NCBI GenBank assembly: GCA_000750105.3
Contig: JPHH03000002.1
Span: forward strand, 434,001 to 498,000
DNA length: 64,000 bases
Direction of reading: 5' to 3'
DNA from: Tolypocladium sp. Sup5 PDA-1
Taxonomy: Eukaryota > Ascomycota > Sordariomycetes > Hypocreales > Ophiocordycipitaceae
The notes under the pieces are model-generated. The model saw only the letters and a list, made by a program, of their open reading frames with translations. It ran no database searches and had not been told where the DNA came from. This document shows, piece by piece, positions 1 through 11,943 of the stretch (position 1 is its first letter; every line of letters begins with the position of its first letter). A program made the position numbers and the translations under genes.

Positions 1-3000
1 ATTCATGACTGAAAAGGGCGTTTTGTCTCCCGATGGCTCGTGCAAAACCTTTTCGGCGGATGCAATGGGTATGCCAGAGGCGAAGCCATAACCGCCGTCT
101 ATATCAAGCCGCTTGACGCCGCCATTCGACACGGCAATCCTATTCGTGCCGTCATTAGATCCACGGCTTCCAACAGTGATGGCAGGACTCAAGGCATCGC
201 GCAACCGAATACGGAAAGTCAGGAGGCGATGATCAGAAAGGCTTATAAGAAGGCCGGAATCACGGTAACCCGACCTCGAAAGAGCCCCTCCCCATGTCTT
301 TTACTTTGGATGGTCAGTGACTAATTTTCACCCATATCTAAGACTTCTCCAAAACGGCTTTTGTCGAGTGCAATGGCACGGGCACTCCTGTTGGCGACCC
401 CATCGAGGCCAATGCTATTGCTCGGGTCTTTGGAGAGTCGGGCGTGTACATCGGATCGGTCAAGCCCAATCTGGGCCACTCTGAGGGCGCTTCAGGACTC
501 ACGTCCCTGATAAAAGCCGTCCTTACCCTAGAAAATCAAACGATTCCACCAACCATCAAATTCACGAGCGGGAACCCAAAGATACCGTTCAAGGAGAGCA
601 AGCTGTCTGTTCCGCTTAAGCCGACCCCGTGGCCCAACTCTTGCTACGAGCGGGTCAGCGTGAACTCGTTTGGCATTGGGGGATCCAATGCGCACGTTAT
701 TCTTGACTCGGCGCGCAGTTTCAATCTTTCCCCTAAAAGCCCCGGGACGAGTGGCCAATACGCGCCATATAAGTCACACTTGCTTCTTTTCTCTGCCAGT
801 ACTTCCACCTCACTACAGAAGACGACGAACACCTTCCAAGACTGGGCCAACAACAACGCAGAGAGCCTTGAGGATCTTGCGTATACACTAGCTCTTCGAA
901 GGGAGCACCTTAAGCATCGATCTTTCAGGGTCGTCAGCACAGATCGACCGTCTGGGAATGCATCCCAAGGCCGACAGGCTCCAAAGTCTCCTCCCAATCT
1001 TGCCATGGTCTTTACAGGGCAGGGTGCGCAATGGCCACGGATGGGCCGGGAACTGCTCCAGCGCTCCGACCTTTGCTTCCAAAATAGCATCCGAACCCTC
1101 GACAAGTACCTCCGAGAAGCCCCTGACCCTCCAAGATGGACATTGGAAGAGGAGCTCATGAAGCCAGTTAGGACGTCGGGAGTTCAGGTGGCAGAGCTTT
1201 CTCAACCGTTGTGCACAGCGGTTCAGATTGCCTTGGTTGACCTCCTCGGAACTATCGGTGTCGAGCCTCATGCAGTCGTCGGCCACAGCAGCGGTGAGAT
1301 TGCGGCAGCCTATGCCTCCGGGGCCCTGAGCGCAAAGGAAGCCATCATTGCTGCATGGCAGAGAGGAATTGCCGCCAAGAAGCAGACTAGGCCTGGCGCC
1401 ATGGCTGCCGTTGGCTTGAGCTGGGACGACGTTTCCCGCTTCCTGGCACCACCCAAGGTCGTTATTGCATGCGAAAACTCCCCGAGGAGCGTCACTATTT
1501 CAGGCAACGCCGAGGAAGTTCAAGCGACTGTCGCACGCATCAAGGAAGCTCATCCTGATGTGACGACAAGACTACTCAAGGTCGAAAAGGCCTACCACTC
1601 CTATCACATGAGTGAGGTCGGAGAGGAGTATGCCGCAGCACTGCGCCGTGATCTTGTGGGCCGGTCACCATCGAAGCTATTTTTCTCCAGTGTAACTGGC
1701 ACGGGGAGGCACGAGGATCTTCATCTCGACGCCAAATACTGGCAGCGAAATCTCGAGTCCCCTGTGCTTTTTAGGGCAGCCGTTGCTGGTATCCTCGAAA
1801 AGGTCGACGACGTCGCCTTTTTGGAAGTTGGACCACACCCAGCACTTGCGGGGCCCGTGAGACAGATCCTCACGCAGGCTTCGAGCTCGGCACCGTACAT
1901 TGCTGCCATGAACGGCGGAGAGGACTGTGTGGAGTCTTTTTTGACTGCCGTCGGAAAACTCTTTGAACTCAATATCCCAGTCGACTTCGAAAAGCTGATG
2001 CCCACGGGATCCTCTCTCCCAAACCTTCCACGGTATCCTTGGGATCACAATGCCAGTTACTGGCGCGAATCGAGAATGTCACAAGAATGGAGGAACCGCG
2101 AGTTCCCGGCTCATCCCCTTCTCGGCATCCGCCAGCTTGAAAGCACGAGCCTTGAGCCTGGCTTCCGCAACATGCTACTCATTGACAACGCGAGCTGGCT
2201 GCGAGACCACAAGATTGAGGACAATGTCATCTTTCCATGTGCCGGCTACATTGCCATGATTGGTGAGGGCATCCGACAGCTCAGTGGCTCCCGGGGGACC
2301 TTCACACTGCGGCACGTGGTACTCAGCGCTGCTCTAGTGCTATCAGAGGGTACTCCTGTTGAGCTGGTGACTACCTTCCGTCCAGTCCGTCTCACCAATT
2401 CGCTCGATAGTTCGTGGTGGGAGTTTACCATCGCTTCCCACAACGGACACGTGTGGGCAAAGCACTGTATCGGACAAGTTGCATCGGAGAAGATTGAAGC
2501 GATAAAGAGCCCAGAAGCTGTGCGTTTGCCCAGAAAAGTTCAACGACAAAAGTACTACGACGTTCTGAGTCGAGCAGGCATTGAATATGGCCCTCACTTT
2601 CAGCGCCTCGAGGACATCAGAACAGGCACCGTCGACCACCTGGCTGCTGCGCAACTATCGAGTGATGTCTGTGGAGACGAGGAGCACTATCACATCCATC
2701 CCGCGGTGATTGATGCATGCATTCAATTGGGTCCTCTCGCAGCCACCAGAGGCCGAGTCGAGGCCAAGCACTACAGAAGAGTGCCAACAAAAATCGACCG
2801 GGTGACCGTGCATCGATATGCCCCTGATGTCGATGTGAGAATCTCGGCGTCATCCACACTCATCAAGGGCAGTGGCGATGTGATCAGTAGTGTGCAGTGC
2901 ATATCAAATGGAAGCATCGTACTGGACATGGAAGGTGCGAAGTTGTCGCCGTTGGAGGAGGCCGAAGCAACCGAAGTAGACAATCCCCAGACCTTGGCTC

Positions 3001-6000
3001 GTCTGATGTGGGGACCGCACATCGACTTTCTGGATATTACTGGCCTCATCAAGCCTGAAATTCCCCGACGCTTGTATACCCCATCCCTGGATGAGCTCGT
3101 CCGATTGTGTCTGGTTTACACCCAGAGACGCATTAAAGAGGCACGAACAGAGCTCCCCCATATGGCCAAGTACATGGATTGGATCGAACGCCAAGTCCAA
3201 GGCTACGGAGCAGACTCGCCAATCACTACCTTTGATGACGCCACAATCATATTCAAAATCACGGAGTTGGTCCAGAAGATGGCGGGAACACCAGTGGAAG
3301 ATTGCGCCACTGCCATTAACAAAGTTGCAACCAACATTGAAGGACTTCTGTCCGGCCAAACTGATGCATTAGAAATGCTACTGGCAGACAACACACTTAC
3401 GAAATTGTACATTGCAACGCATGCACTCGACAGGTCGCAGTTGATACGACACTTGGCCCACAGCAAGCCCAACCTCCGCATCCTTGAAGTTGGTGCCGGG
3501 ACGGGGGCATCAACAGCCAGCATGTTGAAGCATCTAGTCCTGCCTGGTGGCCAGCCTTTGTACTCCAAGTACGCGTTCACCGATATTTCTTCGGCCTTCT
3601 TCGTCTCTGCAAAGGATCACTTTAAGAACTATCGGAATATTGAATACCGTGTTCTGGATATCAGCAAGGACCCAGCCGAACAGGGCTTCGAAGATGACAA
3701 ATACGACCTTGTCATTGCCACCAATGTCCTTCACGCAACAAAAAGCCTTAATGAAACGCTGAGGAATGTACACAAGCTGCTTGATCGTAACGGCAGACTG
3801 CTCCTTCACGAGCTTGACTCTCCTTCCAAATGGCCCAACTACATATTTGGAACTCTGCCAGGTTGGTGGTACGGCGAACCGGATGGACGACCCGACGAGC
3901 CATACGTGACACCACAACGATGGGAGTCGGAACTGAGAAATGCGGGCTTTTATGGACTAGACGCAGTTGTCCTTGACGCCGAGGAGCCATACCAGCTGAA
4001 TGCCATCATAGTCGCAACCCCTCTAATCAACAAGCCAGGCTTGATTAAGAAGACAGTATCGATGTTGTGCGACGACGGCGAGAGCCATTGTTCTGCCCTT
4101 TCGCAGGTCTTGGAGGCTAGGGGTTTCACGGTGCAGCCATACCGACTTGGTGAAGAGCTGCCAGCAGGCCAAGATGTCATCTCACTCCTCGATGGCTCAC
4201 GGCCCTTCTTCAAGGATATTGATGCAGCTCACTTCAAAGCGTTTCAGGAAGTCCTCGACAACCTCGGCCAGTCTGGCCTTTTTTGGGTGACGCACGCGTC
4301 TCAAGTGCAATGCCGCGATCCGAGCTACGCCCAGGTCATTGGCGCGGCGCGCACAATCCGCACCGAGATGCTGCTGGACTTTGCTACCTGCGAAGTGGAC
4401 GACCTTGGATCTTCCATGGAGAGAGTGGTTGATGTGTTTGCCAAGTTCCAAACCAGAGTCGAGGATGAGTGGCTCAAGCCTGATTATGAGTATGCCATTG
4501 TGAATAACGTAGTCAATGTCGGCAGAATCTACCCCTTCTCGTTTCCAAACGAGCTCCTGTCAGACGTTGGTTCGGAAGAACGGGTCGGCCTCGACATGGC
4601 AAAGCCCGGACGCCTGAACACACTGCAATGGGCCCCACGGGAAGGAAAGGCACTTCACAACGACGACGTGGAAGTGCAGCTCTACGCAACAGGTTTGAAC
4701 TTCAAGGTATACAACCCCGTTCTGTGACTTTAACAGAGCGCTGACATGCGTTGCACAGGACGTCCTGGGAGCACTGGCCGTTGTCCCGTATCCCGAAGAT
4801 GGCCTCGGTATCGAGTCTAGTGGCATTGTTTGCCGAGTCGGCCCTGAGGTCCAGGGCCTCCGCGTTGGCGATCGAGTCATGCTCTTGGGCGACGGCTCCT
4901 TTGCGACACACGCCGTGACACCGGAGAGGCTCTGCGTTAAGATTCCGGCCAACCTAACATTCGAAGATGCTGCAACAATGCCAGCCGTCTTTTGCACTGC
5001 AGTCTCCTCGCTCTTTCACATCGGCGGCTTGCAGAAAGGACAGGTGAGTTGCGAGCAAACCCCGTCCTAGTCCTGTGCTGACAAACGTTCGATTATAGTC
5101 CGTCCTTATTCACAGTGCTTGCGGCGGCGTTGGCCTGGCTGCCATTCAGCTTGCCAAGAAGGCGGGAGCTGAGATATATGCAACAGTGGGAAGCGATGAG
5201 AAGGTCAAGCATCTCATCGAAACGTTTGGTCTTGCTAGAAACCGCATCTTTAACTCGAGGGACACCAGCTTTGTAGACGCACTCATGCGCGAAACAAACG
5301 GCAAAGGCGTAGATCTGGCTTTGAACTCACTGTCTGGAGAGCTCCTGCACGCCACTTGGCGCTGCGTGGCCGAGTTTGGAAAACTTGTTGAGATCGGAAA
5401 GCGCGACTTCCTTGGTGCTGGCAAGCTTGATATGGATGTCTTCCTGGCTAGCCGAAGCTACTCTTGCTTCTATCTCGACGCCCTTATGGCCAAAAGGCAG
5501 TCCAAGGTCAAAGAGTAGGTATACACCCCCCAAAACTACCCACTGCATGCTCATATTGCTGTTCTCTAGGTTGCTCCGCGAAGTTGTGTGGTTCTTTGAG
5601 AGAGGCCACATATCTCCAATCAGGCCGAGGAAGACCTTTGATGCATCTTCTATCCAAGACGCGTTCCGCTATATGCAGAAGGGCCAGCATCTCGGCAAGA
5701 TTGTCATCTCAATGAGGGACACAGAGGGAAAAGCCAAAATTGACACTGCTCCCGTCAAGGCAGCACAGAAGCTTAGCCTGGACAGCACTGCATCGTATCT
5801 CCTTATCGGTGGCCTTGGTGGGCTCGGACGAGCAGTGGCGCGACACTTTGTAGAGCACAACGCTCGCCGCCTGGTGTTCCTCTCTCGAAGCGCCGGCACG
5901 GGACCCGAGGACCCCGATACTATCAAGGAGCTGGAGAGCATGGGTTGCGAGGTTCGACTCCTCAAAGGAAGCGTGGTCCGTCAAGACGACGTGACCAGAG

Positions 6001-6950
6001 CCATAGAGCAAGCGCCAAACCTGAAGGGCATCGTACAATGCTCTATGGTCCTTCGAGACGAAAACTTTTCCCGCATGAGCATCGACGAGTGGGCAACCGC
6101 AGTTGCACCAAAGGTCCAAGGAACGTGGAACTTGCACCATGCCACTCTCGCAGCCGAGATCCAGCTAGACTTTTTCGTACTATTTTCGTCCATGTCCGGA
6201 GTCACTGGGCAGGCGGGACAAGCGAATTATGCCGGAGCCAATACCTTTTTGGATGCCTTTGTTCAGTACAGGACGAGCCTGGGCCTCGCGGCTTCGTCGC
6301 TGGATATTGGAGCTGTACAGGACGTCGGCTATGTTTCGCAAGACGCTGCCCTGCTTAAGAGGATGAAGCTAGCAAGTGCACATAGGATTACGGAGGCTAA
6401 ACTCATGGAGGTTGTAACCGCGGCCATTCTCTCCCCAACGACAGCCCCGGCCAGCTTCGACCCTCTTGCCGAGCAGTTTATCGATAGGAACACTATCGCA
6501 CTTGGCTTGTCGACGGCCATTCCGCTCAGCAGCCCTGAAAGCCGCGCCTTCTGGCGGAAAGACAGGAGAATGGCCGTCTATCATAACTCTTCCAGGATCG
6601 CTCTAGACACGTCCGGTTCCAACAATGACAATCTCAAGTCCTTCATCGCCAAGGCCAGGAACGATGCGGCTACGTTGAGCACTGATGAAACGGCGATATT
6701 CCTCGCTAGAGAAATCGGCAAGAAGCTGTTTGTCTTCTTGCTAAAGTCTGACGAGGACCTTAACACTTCTGTCCCACTCACGCAGCTGGGTATGGATTCG
6801 CTTGTCGGCGTTGAGATGCGTAGTTGGTGGAGGCAGGCATTTGGCTTCGATATCAGCGTGCTGGAGTTGTTGGGCATGGGGAATCTAGATGCGTTAGGGA
6901 AGCATGCAGCGGAGGGACTGCTTAAGGTACTAGGTGAGCAGCCTATGTAG
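1..6950 (+). CDS. Highly reducing polyketide synthase, 5' end outside window, KS domain damaged
   Basis: Type I iterative PKS that would build a reduced polyketide chain. Proposed exons are <1-264, 343-4706, 4759-5043, 5099-5514 and 5570-6950. Domain order by nucleotide: end of KS (1-700), AT with GHSSGE (995-1990), DH with an N-terminal His and HPAVIDA Asp (2090-2990), C-methyltransferase with EVGAGTG (3380-3990), ER with an HSACGGVG nucleotide loop (4560-5720), KR with GGLGGLG and the SS..QANYA site (5790-6330), and ACP with LGMDSL (6700-6930). The introns at 4707, 5044 and 5515 are canonical and in phase. The KS is abnormal: the frame shifts by one base near 60, the intron at 265-342 does not restore phase, and the usual HGTGT reads NGTGT at 372. 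The DH motif also has Asp for Gly. Either a decaying gene or sequence errors; the product is unknown. Confidence 0.9.
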
Positions 6951-8685
6951 ATTCATATAGCCTACGAATAGCTACGCGGTATTGCATATTAATTAAAGTC
7001 CGTTTTCTGCTAATAACGAGCTATGATGCCGCGGCACTAGTGAAAGTCCTCGGCACTCTAATACTAAGTAGGCGAGTGAACGACGAAATCGGCAACTGTG
7101 GACGGGTAGGGATACCTAGATATAGTCTTCCTACTAAAAGTTCTTTGTAAGCCTCGGCGTAGCAGAGTCTTAGCGGCGCCTCGTCGTCCCTCTAGATTAC
7201 TAAGGTGTAAATAGACTATATCTAATTATATATGCCTCTTAGTTAAAACAGCGTCTCGCGTTAATAGCAAATACGCCGGAGTGCTGTAGCTATGAGCACG
7301 ACGAATTCGGATAGAACGAGCTGTCAGGCCAGGGCAGACGGTACAGGGGAATCGCCCCACTAATTTTTGCTGACCGATGTATTCGTACTCTTGCATTAAC
7401 CTGAGTCAAATTGAAAGGCGTCCTAGATCAGGACCTTGATTAGAAATTGTCCGAATTTCTTTAAAATCTAATTTATCGCTTGGTTATATAGTTTTAATAT
7501 TTCGTTCCTATATGCACTTCGGGTCCGCCGAGTGAGAAGAAACGTTGCACCTGTCTGCTAGACTCGTCAAACGCGGAAATTATCGCGGGGGAGTTCGTGT
7601 TTCGGCGGGCATGCCATTGTCAAGCAGCAGTGGAGCCGGCGTGCAGGGCACATCGGGTGCTGTCACAACTCACAAGGTTTTCATCGAGACCCAAGTCAGG
7701 AGATGCAGGTGATTCGGCGGGAGGATCATTCATGCTGTTCCATGCCTGGCAAGGCACTGCATTTCCGTTTCTACCGGAATCTCAGACGTCAAGTTCAGAC
7801 GATTAAGCAGGTGTGGGCAAGCAAGCGGGGGGCGATGGTGATAGCGCAGTGTAGGATGGCAGGGCATGGCCGTCATGCGAAGCACCTTCTGATTGTCAGA
7901 CCCTCTTCATATTCTGGTCCAGATGCAGCCGCCGAGCTCCTGGATATCATTAGAGTGGCCCATCCAGGCAGCTGGATGCACACAAACAGGGTAGAGAGAT
8001 GAGGCCCGGTTCTGGACTGCGGGTTGACAGGAATACACGGCAATATTCGAGAGCTTGTGCAACCTGTGCTGGAGCAATCTTCAGCTCCTCGCTTGCAACC
8101 GATCTTCTGCGCCGCTTCTCCACCCTGAACGGCAAAAAGCAATTCTCAGCGTCATCGTCAAAGACGAAATTTCCCGAGCCCACGTAAGAAACAAGTGATT
8201 TCTTGAGCTTCGTAGATATCCTACCGAAACAGAAGGCGACTCGTTCCCGCGGTGCTGGTCCCTGGATCTCAACAAGCCAGCTGGGCTGTAGTCCGTAGCC
8301 GAGGTCCGCAAGCCGCCGGCGGTTGCAATTGCAAGTCTGCAGACACTTTTTCTATGACTGCAGTCTCATCGTGCCCATACCCTCTTTGCGAGGTTTTGTC
8401 CCAAGGCTCGAAGAAGGCTTGTTGAAGTCTGCATCGTGTCATGGACGTGGACAGTTGACCCGACGAGGACTGGTGGGGCAGGCGAAGAGCCCGCTTAGTC
8501 ACCCATCTTGAAATTTGTCCTGTCATCAACGCGCCTCCTTACACGTCTCTCGAGCGACAACCTCGAAACTCCTACCCAACGCCCAACTCTGCACCGTTGA
8601 TACGGCCGTCACTCCTTTCCTACGTCGCCAATTCGCCCCGCCCGACCGAATCCTTGGATTTCGCGACCCTCCAGCACCCGCAACC
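6951..8685. other. Intergenic spacer with RIP-like AT-rich part (about 6990-7540)
   Basis: No credible gene. From about 6990 to 7330 a hand count gives roughly 38 TpA against about 20 ApT, and only about 7 CpA and 13 TpG, while CpG remains common. That is the dinucleotide pattern expected of RIP-mutated repeats in ascomycetes. I cannot tell which element it came from. From about 7600 on, base composition returns to normal and only short unsupported ORFs are seen. Confidence 0.6.
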
Positions 8686-9092
8686 ATGACGCGCGCACAG
8701 CAGACCATCTCCCTCGGCCTCCTCGTCTCCTCCGTGCGCCGCCCTGCCCCGAGCTTCCTCGCATTGGCGCATTGATGGATTGCTAACGCTCGTGCCCTGC
8801 AGCTGTACCTTGCTCTCTACCTCGAGCTGATCCCCCTGCCGCCTCTGGTCCAGCAGCAGATTGTCCCCGTGGTACGTGCCGTTGCTCACATCGCCCTGTC
8901 GTGTAGGCCCGCGGCTGACTGGCGCAACAGCTTCCCTTCTGGGCCCTCGTCACGTTCGGCGCGGTCCTCCTCTTCCGCCTCGGCTGGGGCATCTTGACCT
9001 TCAACGACGTTCCCGAGGCGCACAAGGAGCTCATGCAGGAGATTGATCTGGCCAAGGCGGACTTGCGAAAGATGGGAGTCGATGTGGATTGA
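8686..9092 (+). CDS. DPM3: Dolichol-phosphate mannosyltransferase subunit 3
   Basis: Small ER membrane subunit that anchors and stabilises the catalytic Dpm1 subunit making dolichol-phosphate mannose for N-glycans, GPI anchors and O-mannosylation. Exons are 8686-8733, 8803-8871 and 8931-9092, giving 92 residues, the usual size of the family. All three junctions are in phase, with a GCTAAC branch site in the first intron. Two hydrophobic segments (about residues 8-25 and 40-62) are followed by the conserved C-terminal tail TFNDVPEAHKEL...ADLRKMGVD, which is the best identifier. The gene is too split to appear as a single ORF. Its stop lies about 200 bp from the 3' end of the convergent next gene. 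Confidence 0.88.
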
Positions 9093-9288
9093 AGGCCGGG
9101 ATGTTGGGGCAAGGCTGGTAAAAGGCGGCGTATGCACGAGCCGGATTCAAAGAGCCGGGAGGAATATTAATGGACTTGGCCGTGTTGGCTCGGTGTCGTT
9201 GTGATATCAGTACAGCTACATGCCCACACCTTGATACCTGTACTCGTTGCGCCGTCGTCTCTCATGTCTCATCACAGGCGCTTGACGC

Positions 9289-11300
9289 CTACACTCCGGC
9301 CAGGAGCGCTACTACAGTCCCAACAGCCACCTCCGGGTCCTGCCCACCTTCAATGAGATCCTCGAATAGCTTTGGAAATTTGCCAAAGATGCCTCGTCGA
9401 TCCGCCTCGCGCCCTGGAAAGCCATGTTAGTGATGCGCGGTCGATTTGTAGACGGTATGAACTCACATTTACCGGGCACTCCGACCAATATGGCGACCTT
9501 GCTCTGTGCCTCGCCAGTCCAATCGAACCCGATTTTCCACTGTAGGCGTAGTGAGGGCTCACTACTTGACCCAGAAGGGACTGGCACATTGACATCGTAG
9601 GACTGCTGGCCCAAGAGGCGAATCAAGTCGGCCCTGTCGCGAAGAGCAGATGTCTTTTCATCCTGTTCAGGGCGGGCATCTCTCTGCTGCTGCCGTCGTG
9701 TGCGCGTTTCCGCGACTGATTCAAGCAATTGCTCCCTTGATCCGAGCTGGTCCTCCAACTGAGACCAGAACAGTGCTCTCTGCACCGCGACGCGATACCA
9801 CTCTCCCATGGCCCACGTCAAGACGCCAACATTCCGTTGCAGGGTCCTGTTGCACTTTCCAGAGCAAATCTTGTCGACAAAAGGCCCCAGCTCATATTTG
9901 GCAGAAGGCTCGAGCGATGCCACGCTAAGTTCGAGGATGCCGAGGTTCATCGCATTGACCACCATCTCCAACTTCGCCGTGAACAGCCCTGGAAGGTCGC
10001 GGGAGCGCAGAGTAACGAGACGGCGCTGTCGCAGCGGCTGGTTTGGCAACGGAGGTAGGACGGCGATGCTCGACGTGACACTAAACGGGCTGAAGAGCTG
10101 CAGATATGGCAGTTCCTCGTCCGCATTCATAGAGACGGGGTGGTGTGACTTGATGATCTCCATATCCTCTGGGTCATCGGTTAGGGACGACGCAATTAGC
10201 GAGGATCGGCCAAACGGGAGGAGGCCCATTGGATTCAGCACTGCTTGCACCATTTGATGAGACGGTGCCGGCCGGGGCGTCTCGTCGGAAGAAGTGAGAG
10301 TGCGCTGGATCAAGTCCAACACCCCATCCTCGTTGGTTGGCGCCACCGTCCGCCCAGATGTCTGCATCAGCCGGAGGCGCTCATTCTCCTTGTTAGCCGT
10401 CCCCAAGTCGGTTCTCAGCTTCGCGATTTCAGCTCGCAAGGCGTCTCTCTCCTTCTTCTTGGCTTCGTTTGGATCAAATGTAACAACCTTACGCGCGTGA
10501 TTCGTGGTCGTATTCAGATCAACATCGCGAAGCGGTTCGCTTCGTCCCTCGGCCCCTCTCTGAAGGGCTCGAGGCGCGAGACCAGACTTCTTGCTTGGCT
10601 CTGCAGACGGCGGCCGTCCTGGCTGTGGTTTCAACGGGGAGCTCCTCTTCACCTTGTCACGTTCGCGCCATCGCAACGGACTGCTATGGATTCCTCGCGG
10701 CGGAGTTGACGATACGGGATCGGGCACAGCGGGTGGGAGCTCCGGCTCTGGTGGGGGAGGTATTGATACCCCCGTGTTTGGCGATCGACGCAACGTGTGT
10801 CCGATGAAGGGGTTCAGTTCATCGTCTCCCTCTGGCGCAGGCGGCGGCAGCGGTCTCGGGTTGGGTTTCGCTGGCGATCTGCGTGGTGCCGCAGCCAAAC
10901 TACCTCTGATTCTGCGTACAGATCGCCCGGAGCTCGGTCCTGCTTCGCTCTGGCGCGTCTCATCGTCCCTCAGCCCCGGTTCGCTGGCAGGGACATTCTC
11001 CGCGGTCGTCTCGGGTCGCGTAGTGAGCACGTCTGACAAGCTCTGTTCACTGCCGGCGATGCTGGGACGCCGGGCTGCGGGCCGTGAACTCGAAGGCTTC
11101 GACGGCGAGGCAGAGCGTCTCCTTTCGAGGATCTGGGGGTTGTGTCGCGCAAGGCTGGCCTTGGTCGGGGATGCAAAGGACGGGCGCTTGCGTCGGGACG
11201 TTGAAGCTTCTGGAGATTGGGGAGTCGTGGCGCCGCCGCCAGATGCGCCGGCAGAGCTTCGAGGCGAGACGCGCCTCCGCTTGGGCGCAGACTCCTCCAT
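9289..11300 (-). CDS. Conserved coiled-coil, probably nuclear protein of unknown role
   Basis: Exons are 11300-9473 and 9413-9289, giving 650 residues. The intron at 9414-9472 has a clear CACTAAC branch site and a TTCCAG acceptor; splicing moves the stop to 9289 and replaces an unrelated read-through tail. The N-terminal half is low-complexity, basic and rich in Ser/Pro/Arg (residues 2-8 read EESAPKR, then RRV), so probably disordered and nuclear. A short coiled coil rich in Glu/Lys/Leu lies at about residues 285-320. The C-terminal half is compact, with WKIGFDWTG near the end. The shape suggests a kinetochore or chromatin protein such as a fungal CENP-O-type subunit, but I do not truly recognise it. 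The Met at 11300 was chosen because the frame upstream has no ATG, only TTG at 11387. An upstream non-coding exon is possible (CACTAAC near a TTTACAG). Confidence 0.7.
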
Positions 11301-11943
11301 GGCGATGCGATGCTGTTGAGGGGCCGGGCTCAACAGCTCGACATCGTAATCCGTCTCGCACGCGTTGGAAGCTTCCAGATGCTGCAATGGCGAGTTTCGG
11401 CGTGGTTGACAGGCTGTAAAGGTGTTAGTGGCTGGCGCGTGTGGTATCCAAAAACAAAGTGGTGGCCACTAATAACGGTTCGACTCAGCGGGGATAGCGG
11501 ACAAGCTCCACGTTCCACGCCTGTAGTGCTTCAGCACCAATATGTACAAAGGCGTACGAAGTATGTGCCGATTGCACACCTCAAAATAACCACTGGGCAG
11601 TAACATCAGCCATAAAACGGCTTCTATTGGGTTTTCAGAGAACTCGCAATGTTTACTGTGGAGGCCCAAAGTACCTAGGTACGTACCGGCTAGAAGCTCG
11701 AAACGCGAAAGCACGTGCCAGGCCACGGAACCGGAGCGCCGTCACGTGCGCGGTCGGCACTGGCGTCCACTCTCACCCGACGGGAAGCCCTGCGGTATGA
11801 CGTTTCCGATATCTGCCGTCGTTTTTGCCCCTCCAACGTCGCGATAACCTCAGATTTGGTCCTTTGACGACCCATCCTGCCTTTTCCTAGATTTTCGAAT
11901 GCGCTCGCAATAGAAAAGAGTTTCCTTTCGGGGTTTTCGCACA
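11301..11943. promoter_or_regulatory. Divergent promoter region with two CACGTG boxes
   Basis: This 643-bp gap separates two divergently transcribed genes. It contains two CACGTG palindromes at 11712-11717 and 11743-11748, 31 bp (about three helical turns) apart, which is the core site of Cbf1/bHLH-type factors. They lie about 200-230 bp upstream of the oxidoreductase-like gene. A TACGAAGTA motif, one of several such motifs in this window, is at 11555-11563. Confidence 0.45.

Noticed and set aside
7597..8530. Several short ORFs in the spacer after the RIP-like block
   Set aside because: None exceeds 100 residues or shows a domain or introns that extend it.
10591..11319. 242-residue plus-strand ORF
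   Set aside because: Gly/Ser/Arg-rich antisense frame of the disordered N-terminal half of the coiled-coil protein.
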